A stretch of DNA of 12,198 nucleotides from Clostridiales bacterium. Its GTDB lineage: Bacteria > Bacillota > Clostridia > TANB77 > CAG-508. This document shows, piece by piece, positions 1-6,520 of this stretch. Both the position numbers and the translations under genes were made by a program. The stretch is taken from contig DOYA01000129.1 of NCBI GenBank assembly GCA_003518755.1, forward strand, positions 1-12,198, written 5' to 3'. Numbering within the stretch: the stretch's first letter is position 1; each line of letters opens with the position of its first letter. The notes below the pieces were generated by a model. The model made no database searches and had not been told where the DNA came from. It saw nothing but the letters and a program-made list of their open reading frames with translations.

Positions 1-64
1 CTCTTTGTCCCACTAATATTATATGATATGAGGTAATGTAATATGATAATTTTTTTCTAAAAAT

Positions 65-93
65 TTGATTTTTTAAAATATCTATGTTATAAT
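65..93 (+). promoter_or_regulatory. Sigma-A promoter of the first alpha-CTD-like gene
   Basis: A -35 box TTGATT (65-70) and a perfect -10 box TATAAT (88-93) are separated by 17 bases. A TG at 85-86 gives an extended -10. A strong ribosome binding site AGGAGG (111-116) follows, 7 bases before the ATG at 124. The layout closely resembles the promoter before the second gene of this island. Confidence 0.75.
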
Positions 94-123
94 AATTATG
101 TTAACAAAAAAGGAGGATTATTT

Positions 124-633
124 ATGAGACATCAATCCAATAGAAGTACATCTGATTTGAAATTAAATTGGGCTAGTATTGCTATTCAAATTGATAAATA
201 TTATCTTCGATATATCAAAAAATCACAGAATTTAGATATACCCTTAGACTTAATATCATTTGCTTATACTAAGTATATTGATTCTCAAATACATAGTCGA
301 CTTAAACAAGCTAATATTATGACTTTAGAACAGTTATTACAACGCTATAAAACAATAAATTCTCAACCAATCAGTGGAATAGGTTCTAAATTTTTAAGGG
401 TTATTACTTCATTTATAATTAGTAACCGTTTATTGTCTGTATTAGAAATATCTGAAAATAAAAATGATAATGCAAGTTCAAATCAATCACATGAAATAAT
501 AAAAAATGAAATGGATAGTCTAGAAAAATATATACTCTTTTTTAATCAAGTTATTTGTGAATTAGATAATATTCCAATAAATAATAAAAAGGTTCGGTTC
601 GAATGCTATAAACTCATTATTAGAAAAATGTAA
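124..633 (+). CDS. Hypothetical protein with one alpha-CTD-like helix-hairpin-helix domain, probably frameshifted
   Basis: I do not recognise this as a named gene. Residues about 42-104 resemble the C-terminal domain of the RNA polymerase alpha subunit (Pfam RNA_pol_A_CTD type): a helix with SRLKQANI, then MTLEQLL, then a hairpin-like SGIGSKF followed by a helix. In canonical alpha-CTD the matching parts read NCLKRAGI, TVxEL and RNLGxKS. The rest is predicted helical and polar, with no signal peptide or membrane segment. The ATG at 124 is fixed by AGGAGG seven bases upstream. The 169-residue ORF ends in an uncharacteristic stretch (VRFECYKLIIRKM), while a coding-like continuation lies one frame over up to 733, so the gene is probably a frameshifted paralogue of the 956-2338 gene. 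DNA binding or contact with RNA polymerase is inference from the fold only. Confidence 0.7.
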   Translation: MRHQSNRSTSDLKLNWASIAIQIDKYYLRYIKKSQNLDIPLDLISFAYTKYIDSQIHSRLKQANIMTLEQLLQRYKTINSQPISGIGSKFLRVITSFIISNRLLSVLEISENKNDNASSNQSHEIIKNEMDSLEKYILFFNQVICELDNIPINNKKVRFECYKLIIRKM

Positions 634-733
634 TCAAATTATTAATTATCTTGATACTAGGCTTAATCAATTACAACAATGTGATTTGGAAATTTCACAA
701 GTTAGGGATGATACAACTATTGACCAAATATAA
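581..733 (+). pseudogene. Out-of-frame C-terminal tail of the preceding gene
   Basis: In the +1 frame relative to the 124-633 ORF, the sequence is open from 581 to a TAA at 731-733. It reads as a plausible helical tail containing SLLEKCNQIINYLDTRLNQL. This matches the tail of the next gene, where NLIKKCNAFFDIY occupies the equivalent place after the alpha-CTD-like domain. It has no start codon or ribosome binding site of its own, so it is best explained as the lost C terminus of the 124-633 gene. Two candidate slip sites lie at the junction: an A5 run at 586-590 and a tandem GGTTCGGTTC at 591-600. A sequencing error or programmed frameshifting cannot be excluded. Confidence 0.55.
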
Positions 734-902
734 AATCTTGTGATATTTATTATGCAGAAAGGTAATTATTTATTTATACACTCTTTATATAGTATTATTC
801 TAAATTGTTAGTTTTAAAATTTAAGACTTACAAAATCTTAACATAACTCCTATATTTTTTCCATTCTTCTATATTAGGTGGAAACAGTATGCTTTTATTT
901 TA

Positions 903-930
903 TTGATTTTTTTATTAAAAGTGGTATAAT
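903..930 (+). promoter_or_regulatory. Sigma-A promoter of the second alpha-CTD-like gene
   Basis: TTGATT (903-908) and a perfect TATAAT (925-930) are separated by 16 bases, with a TG at 922-923 making an extended -10. AGGAGG at 941-946 lies 9 bases before the ATG at 956, giving a very short leader. The stretch from 734 to 902 before it shows no gene and no clear structure. Confidence 0.75.
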
Positions 931-955
931 TATAATATTAAGGAGGTAAACGTTT

Positions 956-2338
956 ATGAATTTTTCTTCTAATATGCCTATTGATTCTCAACAATTAAAA
1001 GAACAAATTTCAAAATATGAGAATCAAATTGAAGTAATAATGCAATACTATAAGTCTAATACGGAATCTTTAACAATAGGTTTAGATACTAAAATAGAAA
1101 ATTTAAGCTTTACTGAAGATGCTAGAACTAATCATATAATAATTAATTGCTTAAAATTTGGAGGAGCTATAAAAACTTTAGGTGAATTATTAGACTATTG
1201 TCGTTATAAAAAACTTGAAAAAATCAGAGGATTAGGTCCCATACTTATAAATACCATCCAGAACTATCTTGATAAACTATCCTTAGAACCTGCAAGTATT
1301 ACAGATTTGTATTATAAAATGATTCAAGATGCTAATAAACTATATTCAGATATATGCAAAATTAATTCTATTTATGACTCATTAAGATATTTACCATCTT
1401 TAGAAGATATTTCTAATACAGATTTAGTTGAAAAACTTGAGATAAGAAACTTATATGCTTCTGTTGAAAATTTAATAAAAAAGTGTAACGCATTTTTTGA
1501 TATATATACCTCTCAAGTCTTCTCATTAAAACATGAATTTCAAAGAATAGTAGATATAGCCCAAAGAGGTGAATTTATTGAGTCAAAAATAATTGATGTT
1601 TCTCAACCAGATAGTAGTACGGAATTAAAAAAGCAAATTGAGAAATATAGAACCATGGTTAATAAAATTTATGCTAAATATATTACTGATTCACAAGATT
1701 CACCAATAAATTTAAATACCGAAATAAGAGGATTAGCATTTACTGATTCAAAAAATCATAATACTAAAATAAAAAATAAGCTATATCAGCATAGAACTGT
1801 ATTAGATTTATTAGATTTTTATGTATCAAGTAATAATCCATTCAACATATATCGTGGTCGCGGCTTAAGTCAAGAATCTATTGAAATTATAGAAATGTTT
1901 ATAGATAGTAACCTAGTTCCTTTATTATTTTCTAGAAATATTACAGATACATATTATGATAAAAGCGACGAAGATGATGGATTATTAAAAGATATTCAAA
2001 CTATCTATTCTATTTATAAAGAATTGTCCAATATAAATTTTCAAGAACGTCTCCCACTAGATGATAATCTTTATCCAGATGATTCTTTCGTTTCCTCTTT
2101 AGTAAAATCAACAACTGACGATAGTTTGAGGTTAAAGCTAAATAAAAGAGCATTGTACTATAGTCAAGATGTACGAGGTTTATTATCAGTTTGTCAAAAA
2201 TATTCGAGTACTTTGAATAAAATACAAGAATGTTTGGATAAAGCAATTCAACCTACAAGTAATAAATCCATATTTAAAAAATTATACTCTATGTATAATT
2301 CTAATTCAAGACAACCAGGAGGTACTGCTATTGAATAA
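956..2338 (+). CDS. Hypothetical protein with two alpha-CTD-like helix-hairpin-helix units
   Basis: This 460-residue protein is not a family I can name. It contains an internal duplication. Each unit begins with an amphipathic helix (LKEQISKYENQIEVI, residues 14-28; LKKQIEKYRTMVNKIY, 224-239). An alpha-CTD-like domain follows (about 46-110 and 256-322), then a long helical tail. In the first domain, NCLKFGGAIKTLGELLDY followed by KLEKIRGLGPILINTI tracks canonical alpha-CTD (NCLKRAGI, TVxEL, IRNLGxKS). The second is more diverged, keeping LLDFY and RGRGLSQESIE. The tails share a Cys-containing helix, NLIKKC (172-177) and LLSVCQKY (409-416). There is no signal peptide, membrane segment or enzymatic motif. 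The start is fixed by AGGAGG nine bases before ATG. The downstream gene overlaps its end by 8 bases, suggesting coupled translation. A DNA-binding, RNA-polymerase-contacting or scaffold role is inference only. Confidence 0.75.
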   Translation: MNFSSNMPIDSQQLKEQISKYENQIEVIMQYYKSNTESLTIGLDTKIENLSFTEDARTNHIIINCLKFGGAIKTLGELLDYCRYKKLEKIRGLGPILINTIQNYLDKLSLEPASITDLYYKMIQDANKLYSDICKINSIYDSLRYLPSLEDISNTDLVEKLEIRNLYASVENLIKKCNAFFDIYTSQVFSLKHEFQRIVDIAQRGEFIESKIIDVSQPDSSTELKKQIEKYRTMVNKIYAKYITDSQDSPINLNTEIRGLAFTDSKNHNTKIKNKLYQHRTVLDLLDFYVSSNNPFNIYRGRGLSQESIEIIEMFIDSNLVPLLFSRNITDTYYDKSDEDDGLLKDIQTIYSIYKELSNINFQERLPLDDNLYPDDSFVSSLVKSTTDDSLRLKLNKRALYYSQDVRGLLSVCQKYSSTLNKIQECLDKAIQPTSNKSIFKKLYSMYNSNSRQPGGTAIE

Positions 2339-2537
2339 AAATTTTAAAAATAAAAAAGAATTACTAAATATATATGAATCATTTATAAAAGGAGATATGG
2401 ATTTTAATACTCTAGATTCTGAGACAATTCATATATTATCAATATTAATATCAGAAGATTTAAAAATACATAAAAAATATATTGATAAAAAAATTAATGA
2501 AAGCATATTAAGGATAGCAGAATTAAAAAAGTTATAA
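2331..2537 (+). CDS. Small hypothetical helical protein with TTG start, translationally coupled
   Basis: This 68-residue, Lys/Ile/Leu-rich protein of unknown function is predicted to be mostly helical, with no membrane segment or recognisable motif. It starts at TTG (2331), inside the last codons of the preceding gene in another frame. The start is well supported: a full AGGAGG lies at 2317-2322, eight bases upstream, within the coding sequence of the upstream gene. Overlapping ends and a shared transcript imply fixed expression relative to the two-unit alpha-CTD-like protein, so it may be a partner. Its stop codon lies inside the left arm of the terminator hairpin. Confidence 0.7.
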   Translation: MNKNFKNKKELLNIYESFIKGDMDFNTLDSETIHILSILISEDLKIHKKYIDKKINESILRIAELKKL

Positions 2538-2562
2538 GAATTTTGTTTCTTATAACTTTTTT
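2525..2562. terminator. Bidirectional intrinsic terminator between the hypothetical island and adhE
   Basis: Perfect 16-bp inverted repeat: AAAAAAGTTATAAGAA at 2525-2540 and its reverse complement at 2547-2562, with a 6-base loop. T-runs lie on the 3' side on either strand, so it can end the plus-strand island and the convergent adhE transcript. Confidence 0.85.
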
Positions 2563-2604
2563 CTATACATGTTGTACGGCGTATGCACTCTAATTTTTCA
2601 TTTA

Positions 2605-5214
2605 TTATCCAATCTCCACCCCATAATAACTATCTCTTAAAATTTGTTTCATTTCTTCTACTAAAGGAACTCTTGGATTTGCATTTGTACATTGATCTTC
2701 AAATGCTCTATCTGCAAGCATATCAATTTTTGCAATAAATTCATTTTCGTCTAAACCTGCTTCTTTAAATGATTTTGGGATGTTTAATTTTTCGTTTAAT
2801 TCTTGAATTTTTTCTATTAATGATTCTATTCCTTGTTCAACCGTATCTGCTTTTAAACCAACTTTTTTAGCAAGCTCTGCATATTTTTCATCCGCTATAA
2901 AATATTCATATTTTGGGAATGATACAAATTTACTTGGCTTGCTACTATTATATTTTATTACATAAGGTAGTAAAATGGCATTAATTCTTCCATGGGGTAA
3001 ATGGAACTCTGCACCTATTTTATGAGCAAGCGAATGATTTATTCCTAAAAATGCATTTGTAAAAGCCATTCCAGCTATTGTACTTGCATTATGCATTTTT
3101 TCACGAGCTATTTTATTATCTCCATGTTCATATGCTTCAACTAAATATTTTAATACAAGCTCCACTGCTTTTTCAGCTAATCCATCTGTAAAATCTGATG
3201 CCATATTTGATACATATGCCTCTATTGCATGTGTTAATACATCCATACCCGTATCTGCTGTAATTGATTTAGGTAAGCTCATAACTAAATCTGGATCTAC
3301 AATTGCTACATCAGGAGTTAATTCATAATCAGCTAAAGGATATTTTTTATTATTTACTTTATCTGTTAAAACTGCAAAAGATGTAACTTCTGAACCTGTA
3401 CCAGATGTTGTAGGAATTGCAACCATTTTTGCTTTTACTCCAAGTTTAGGAAATTTATATGTTCTTTTTCTTATATCCATAAACTTTAATTTCAAACCTT
3501 CTGGATCTGCATCTGGGTGTTCATAAAATAGCCACATTCCTTTTGCTGCATCTATTGCTGAACCACCACCTAATGCAATTATAACATCAGGTTTAAAATT
3601 ATTCATTAATTCTAAGCCTTTATTTACAGTTTCAAATGATGGGTCTGATTCAACATCTGAAAATATTTCGCAATGCACATGATGTTCTCTTTTTCTTAAA
3701 TGATATATTATTTTATCAACATATCCAAATTGAACCATTCCAGGATCTGTAACAATAAATGCTCTTTCTATATCAGGCATTTTTTCTAAATATTTTATTG
3801 ATCCTGATTCAAAATATATTTTTTCTGGTATTTTAAACCATTGCATATTAACAGTCCTCCTTGCAACTCTTTTAACATTTATAAGATTTACACTTGAAAT
3901 ATTTGCAGTTGTAGAGTTTCCTCCAAATGAACCACAACCAAGTGTTAATGATGGCATATTTGTATTATAAATATCTCCTATACCACCATGAGTTGAAGGT
4001 GAATTAACTATTATTCTACCAGCTTTCATTTTTTCTGAAAATTCTAATATTTTGTCTCTATCCTCTGAATGTATTACTGCTGTATGTCCAAGCCCTCCGA
4101 ATTCAAGTAATCTTTCTGCTTTATCTAATGCTTCTTCATAGGTTTCAGTAATATAATATGTTAATACTGGACTTAATTTTTCTTTAGAAAATGGATATTC
4201 TGGGCCAATTCCTTCTTCATATACAACAATTACTTTTGTATCTTCCGGAATTTCAAATCCTGCTTCTTTAGCAATACTATATGGACTTTTTCCAGGGATA
4301 TATGATTTTAATTTAAATCCCCATTCTTCGCTCCATTCAAACATTGTATTTTTTAATTTTTCTTTTTCTTCAGGACTCACAAAATAACATCCTGCGTCTC
4401 TCATTAATTTTTCAAATTCCTGATATATTTCCTTTTCAACTAAAACAGCTTGTTCAGAAGCACATATCATACCATTATCAAATGCTTTTGACATTACAAT
4501 ATCATTTACAGATGTTTTTAGTTTTGCCGTTTTTTCAACAATACATGGAACATTTCCAGGTCCTACTCCTAATGCTGGTTTACCACATGAATAAGCTGAT
4601 TTTACCATTCCAGTTCCACCTGTTGCTAATATTAAATCAACTCCCGGATGATTCATAAGAATACGAGTAGCCAAAACTGATGGCTCTGGTATCCATAAAA
4701 TGCAATTTTCTGGAGCTCCTGCTTTTACTGCAGCATCTCTTAAAATCTCTGCAGCTCTTACAGAGCATTTTTGGGCAGATGGGTGGAAGCCAAAAATAAT
4801 TACATTTCTTGTTTTTGCTGAAATTATTGATTTAAACATTGTAGTTGAGGTTGGGTTAGTTACTGGTGTAACTCCTGCAATTACTCCAACTGGTTCTGCA
4901 ATTTCAACATAATCATCTTCATCATTTTCATTAATTATTCCAACTGTTTTTTCATATTTTATACTATGATAAATATATTCAGTTGCAAACATATTCTTTG
5001 TTATTTTATCTTCATAAATTCCTCGACCAGTTTCTTCAACTGCCATTTTTGCAAGCTCCATATGATGCTCCAAACCTGCCATTGACATTGCTTTTGTAAT
5101 ATTATCTACTGTTTTTTGGTCTAATTTTAAAAACTCTTTAGATGCAATTTTAGCTTTTTCAACTAATTCATCTATCATTTGTTTTACTTTTACTTCATCT
5201 TGGTTTTCTGGCAT
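2605..5214 (-). CDS. adhE: Bifunctional acetaldehyde-CoA/alcohol dehydrogenase
   Basis: AdhE reduces acetyl-CoA to acetaldehyde and then to ethanol in the cytoplasm, using two NADH, and regenerates NAD+ during fermentation. The 869-residue length is normal for the fused enzyme. Residues 1 to about 450 form the CoA-dependent aldehyde dehydrogenase, with the catalytic Cys at 251 in DNGMICASEQA and a Gly-rich ALGVGPGN at 214-221. Residues from about 457 form the iron-dependent alcohol dehydrogenase, with the NAD-binding GGGSAIDAAK (549-558). The metal ligands Asp658, His662, His727 and His741 have spacing very close to that of E. coli AdhE. The linker resembles that of spirosome-forming AdhE, so filament formation is likely but not shown. 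GGAG eight bases before the ATG supports the start. It has its own strong promoter and stands as a single-gene unit. Confidence 0.97.
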   Translation of the reverse strand: MPENQDEVKVKQMIDELVEKAKIASKEFLKLDQKTVDNITKAMSMAGLEHHMELAKMAVEETGRGIYEDKITKNMFATEYIYHSIKYEKTVGIINENDEDDYVEIAEPVGVIAGVTPVTNPTSTTMFKSIISAKTRNVIIFGFHPSAQKCSVRAAEILRDAAVKAGAPENCILWIPEPSVLATRILMNHPGVDLILATGGTGMVKSAYSCGKPALGVGPGNVPCIVEKTAKLKTSVNDIVMSKAFDNGMICASEQAVLVEKEIYQEFEKLMRDAGCYFVSPEEKEKLKNTMFEWSEEWGFKLKSYIPGKSPYSIAKEAGFEIPEDTKVIVVYEEGIGPEYPFSKEKLSPVLTYYITETYEEALDKAERLLEFGGLGHTAVIHSEDRDKILEFSEKMKAGRIIVNSPSTHGGIGDIYNTNMPSLTLGCGSFGGNSTTANISSVNLINVKRVARRTVNMQWFKIPEKIYFESGSIKYLEKMPDIERAFIVTDPGMVQFGYVDKIIYHLRKREHHVHCEIFSDVESDPSFETVNKGLELMNNFKPDVIIALGGGSAIDAAKGMWLFYEHPDADPEGLKLKFMDIRKRTYKFPKLGVKAKMVAIPTTSGTGSEVTSFAVLTDKVNNKKYPLADYELTPDVAIVDPDLVMSLPKSITADTGMDVLTHAIEAYVSNMASDFTDGLAEKAVELVLKYLVEAYEHGDNKIAREKMHNASTIAGMAFTNAFLGINHSLAHKIGAEFHLPHGRINAILLPYVIKYNSSKPSKFVSFPKYEYFIADEKYAELAKKVGLKADTVEQGIESLIEKIQELNEKLNIPKSFKEAGLDENEFIAKIDMLADRAFEDQCTNANPRVPLVEEMKQILRDSYYGVEIG

Positions 5215-5259
5215 TTGTGTTTCTCCTTTATACTTTTTTCTTTTATTCTGTGCAAATTA

Positions 5260-5287
5260 ATTATATATTATTAATTTTTTTTGTCAA
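5260..5287 (-). promoter_or_regulatory. adhE promoter
   Basis: On the minus strand a perfect -35 box TTGACA (5287-5282) and a perfect -10 box TATAAT (5265-5260) are separated by 16 bases. Transcription would start near 5253, leaving a leader of about 40 bases before the ATG at 5214. I see no clear Rex operator, though redox control is common for adhE. Confidence 0.8.
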
Positions 5288-5342
5288 TAATTTTTATAAT
5301 ATAAAAGAATTGAAATATATTATTATATTTTTGATTATGAAA

Positions 5343-5533
5343 AGTGAATATATAAATATTTTTCGAAAAATCTCGGCTCAATACGGTCTCTAGAGAGAGT
5401 ATTTTTTTATAAACCGAGCCTCTCACTGCTCTTGCTTCGCAAGCCAGCGCTTCCTCAGTTTATTAAAAATAACTCTCTCTGACACGACCTCCAATCGCAT
5501 TCGATTTATTCTCAAAATTTTTATATATTCACT
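5343..5533. repeat. Long imperfect intergenic palindrome
   Basis: This fills most of the 361-base gap between adhE and the CmpB-family gene. The outer arms are a perfect 14-bp inverted repeat, AGTGAATATATAAA at 5343-5356 against 5520-5533. Inner arms at 5389-5413 and 5458-5482 also pair with few mismatches, around AGAGAGAGT and ATAAAC. A central small hairpin has CTTGC and GCAAG arms at 5431-5440. The centre is much richer in GC than the flanks. No ORF is seen inside. It could be a miniature mobile element, a dispersed palindromic repeat, or a structured RNA made downstream of the membrane protein gene. Confidence 0.6.
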
Positions 5534-5575
5534 CTTTTATCTTTTATTATATCTATATCATTAGAATATTATCAA

Positions 5576-6112
5576 TTATTTAATTAAAAATGTAAAAAAG
5601 CAATCAGTCAAAATAAATATCATTAATACAAAAGCAATATAATTGGCTTTTTTATTTCCTAATTTCTTAACTATTTTTTCAAATAAAGGCTGTAAAATAT
5701 ATAAAAACACTACTCCACCTAATCCAAATCTAATAGAAGGTGAAAGGGCAATTCTTGCTTGAAAATTGTATTTATAGCTACTATATGTTTGCCATGGCCA
5801 GCTTCCCATAGTAAATTCACATATATATGATGTTAATAGCTCAATTGTTGTAGCAATTACCATGCATAGTAAAAATACAACTGGTATCATTAAATATTTT
5901 TTCCATCCTTTTTTATTTTTAATTAATGGATATACTGTAAAAATAAATGCTAATGCTCCAAATCCATATACTGGGCAATATGGCCCAAATAATACTCCCC
6001 TATTTGTAAAACCCCATCTATATACAACAACTTCTAAAAACACTTCATAACACCAGCCAATTATTGCATACAACATAAAAAATATAAAATACTTGCTTAA
6101 TTTATCTTTCAT
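5576..6112 (-). CDS. CmpB-family membrane protein (putative ABC-transporter type IV)
   Basis: This 178-residue integral membrane protein has about five predicted hydrophobic helices (roughly 8-28, 42-62, 73-95, 124-144 and 156-177). It has the motifs I associate with the Pfam family ABC_trans_CmpB: GWCYE (19-23), NRGVLFGPYCPVYGFG (37-52), ELLTSYICE (91-99) and ARIALSPSIRFGLGG (119-133). The family is common in Clostridia and related Firmicutes, and its substrate is not established. No ATPase or substrate-binding gene is adjacent, so the ABC-transporter label is weak here. AGGGG about ten bases before the ATG is a fair ribosome binding site. It appears monocistronic, with the palindrome at 5343-5533 just downstream. 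Confidence 0.8.
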   Translation of the reverse strand: MKDKLSKYFIFFMLYAIIGWCYEVFLEVVVYRWGFTNRGVLFGPYCPVYGFGALAFIFTVYPLIKNKKGWKKYLMIPVVFLLCMVIATTIELLTSYICEFTMGSWPWQTYSSYKYNFQARIALSPSIRFGLGGVVFLYILQPLFEKIVKKLGNKKANYIAFVLMIFILTDCFFTFLIK

Positions 6113-6186
6113 ATTAATAATTCCCCTCTTAATTTATATTTGCATTATCTCATATACGACAATATACTACAATAGAAAAATAAAAA

Positions 6187-6204
6187 TTTGACAAAAAAGT
6201 CAAA
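6187..6204. promoter_or_regulatory. Inverted repeat between divergent genes, possible operator
   Basis: TTTGAC (6187-6192), six A residues, and GTCAAA (6199-6204) form a perfect 6-bp dyad. It lies between the minus-strand membrane protein gene and the plus-strand promoter at 6223. The repeat contains TTGACA and TTGTCA, so it may supply a -35 box in either direction, or be a regulator site. I could not fit a good -10 for the minus-strand gene. Confidence 0.35.
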
Positions 6205-6222
6205 CAGCATTATGTAAAGAAC

Positions 6223-6251
6223 TTGACATAATAATAATAATAATGTATAAT
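6223..6251 (+). promoter_or_regulatory. Near-consensus sigma-A promoter of the GC-rich cassette
   Basis: Perfect -35 TTGACA (6223-6228), a 17-base spacer made largely of TAA/ATA repeats, and perfect -10 TATAAT (6246-6251). This is the best promoter in the window and implies strong transcription starting near 6258. The leader before the ORF is then about 85 bases. Confidence 0.85.
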
Positions 6252-6265
6252 TAGAATTGTATCTA

Positions 6266-6339
6266 GGGCAATTTGCCCATCACAAAAGAGGTTGGTCGCA
6301 GACCTCATTCAAAAGCGACCGCCCCAAAAAGGAGGGGGC
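6266..6339 (+). promoter_or_regulatory. Structured leader: candidate H-type pseudoknot plus ribosome-binding-site hairpin
   Basis: The leader starts with a near-palindrome GGGCAA-T-TTGCCC (6266-6278). GAGGT (6288-6292) then pairs with ACCTC (6302-6306). The loop of that stem contains GGTCGC (6294-6299), which pairs perfectly with GCGACC (6315-6320). The two stems can coexist as an H-type pseudoknot with a 1-base first loop, a 2-base junction and an 8-base A-rich third loop (6307-6314). Directly after it, GCCCC (6321-6325) can pair with GGGGC (6335-6339), enclosing the AAGGAGG ribosome binding site. This is the arrangement of a translation-controlling element. It does not match a riboswitch consensus I know. 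Confidence 0.5.
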
Positions 6340-6343
6340 AACT

Positions 6344-6499
6344 ATGTATTATAACGACACTGAGTATTACGATCCTGAGTATTACGATCCTGAGTATTAC
6401 GATCCTGAGTATTACGATCCTGACTGGAATCCCTCGGGAATCAACACCCCGAGTGAATTCGGTTGGGGAGACGAATGGGAAAGCGGCGAAACCTGGTAA
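6344..6499 (+). CDS. 51-residue acidic, aromatic repeat microprotein (candidate)
   Basis: I do not recognise this protein. It starts with MYYNDT, has four exact EYYDP repeats (residues 7-26), and ends in a Trp/Gly/Asp/Glu-rich tail with Trp at 28, 41, 45 and 51. By my count it has 15 Asp/Glu, 10 Tyr, 4 Trp and no Lys, Arg, His or Cys, which is extreme, above all in an AT-rich genome. No signal peptide or membrane segment is seen. The start is chosen because GGAGG (6331-6335) lies eight bases before the ATG; the in-frame upstream extension to 6257 has no such site and begins at the predicted transcript start. Base composition differs sharply from the neighbours (29 of 60 bases G or C at 6301-6360, 33 of 60 at 6421-6480). 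Because the repeat unit is a multiple of three, other frames are open too, so a noncoding structured RNA remains possible. Confidence 0.5.
   Translation: MYYNDTEYYDPEYYDPEYYDPEYYDPDWNPSGINTPSEFGWGDEWESGETW
6362..6421 (+). repeat. Four perfect tandem copies of a 15-bp unit
   Basis: The unit GAGTATTACGATCCT is repeated four times without mismatch. A partial or degenerate version lies on each side. The unit is in frame with the 51-residue ORF (Glu-Tyr-Tyr-Asp-Pro), so gain or loss of copies by slippage would change protein length without frameshift. Confidence 0.95.
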
Positions 6500-6520
6500 C
6501 TGGTATACCTGACCGCCAAA

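Noticed and set aside
2010..2246. Minus-strand ORF of 78 codons inside the alpha-CTD-like gene
   Set aside because: It is a shadow frame of a well-supported gene and has no clear ribosome binding site or motif.
6288..6330. preQ1-I riboswitch
   Set aside because: The pseudoknot shape and A-rich loop are reminiscent, but the conserved preQ1 core and AACUAA-type tail are absent and the downstream gene is not a queuosine gene.
6362..6421. Short tandem repeats as a possible CRISPR array
   Set aside because: The copies are directly adjacent with no spacers and only 15 bases long, in frame with an ORF, and no cas genes are present.
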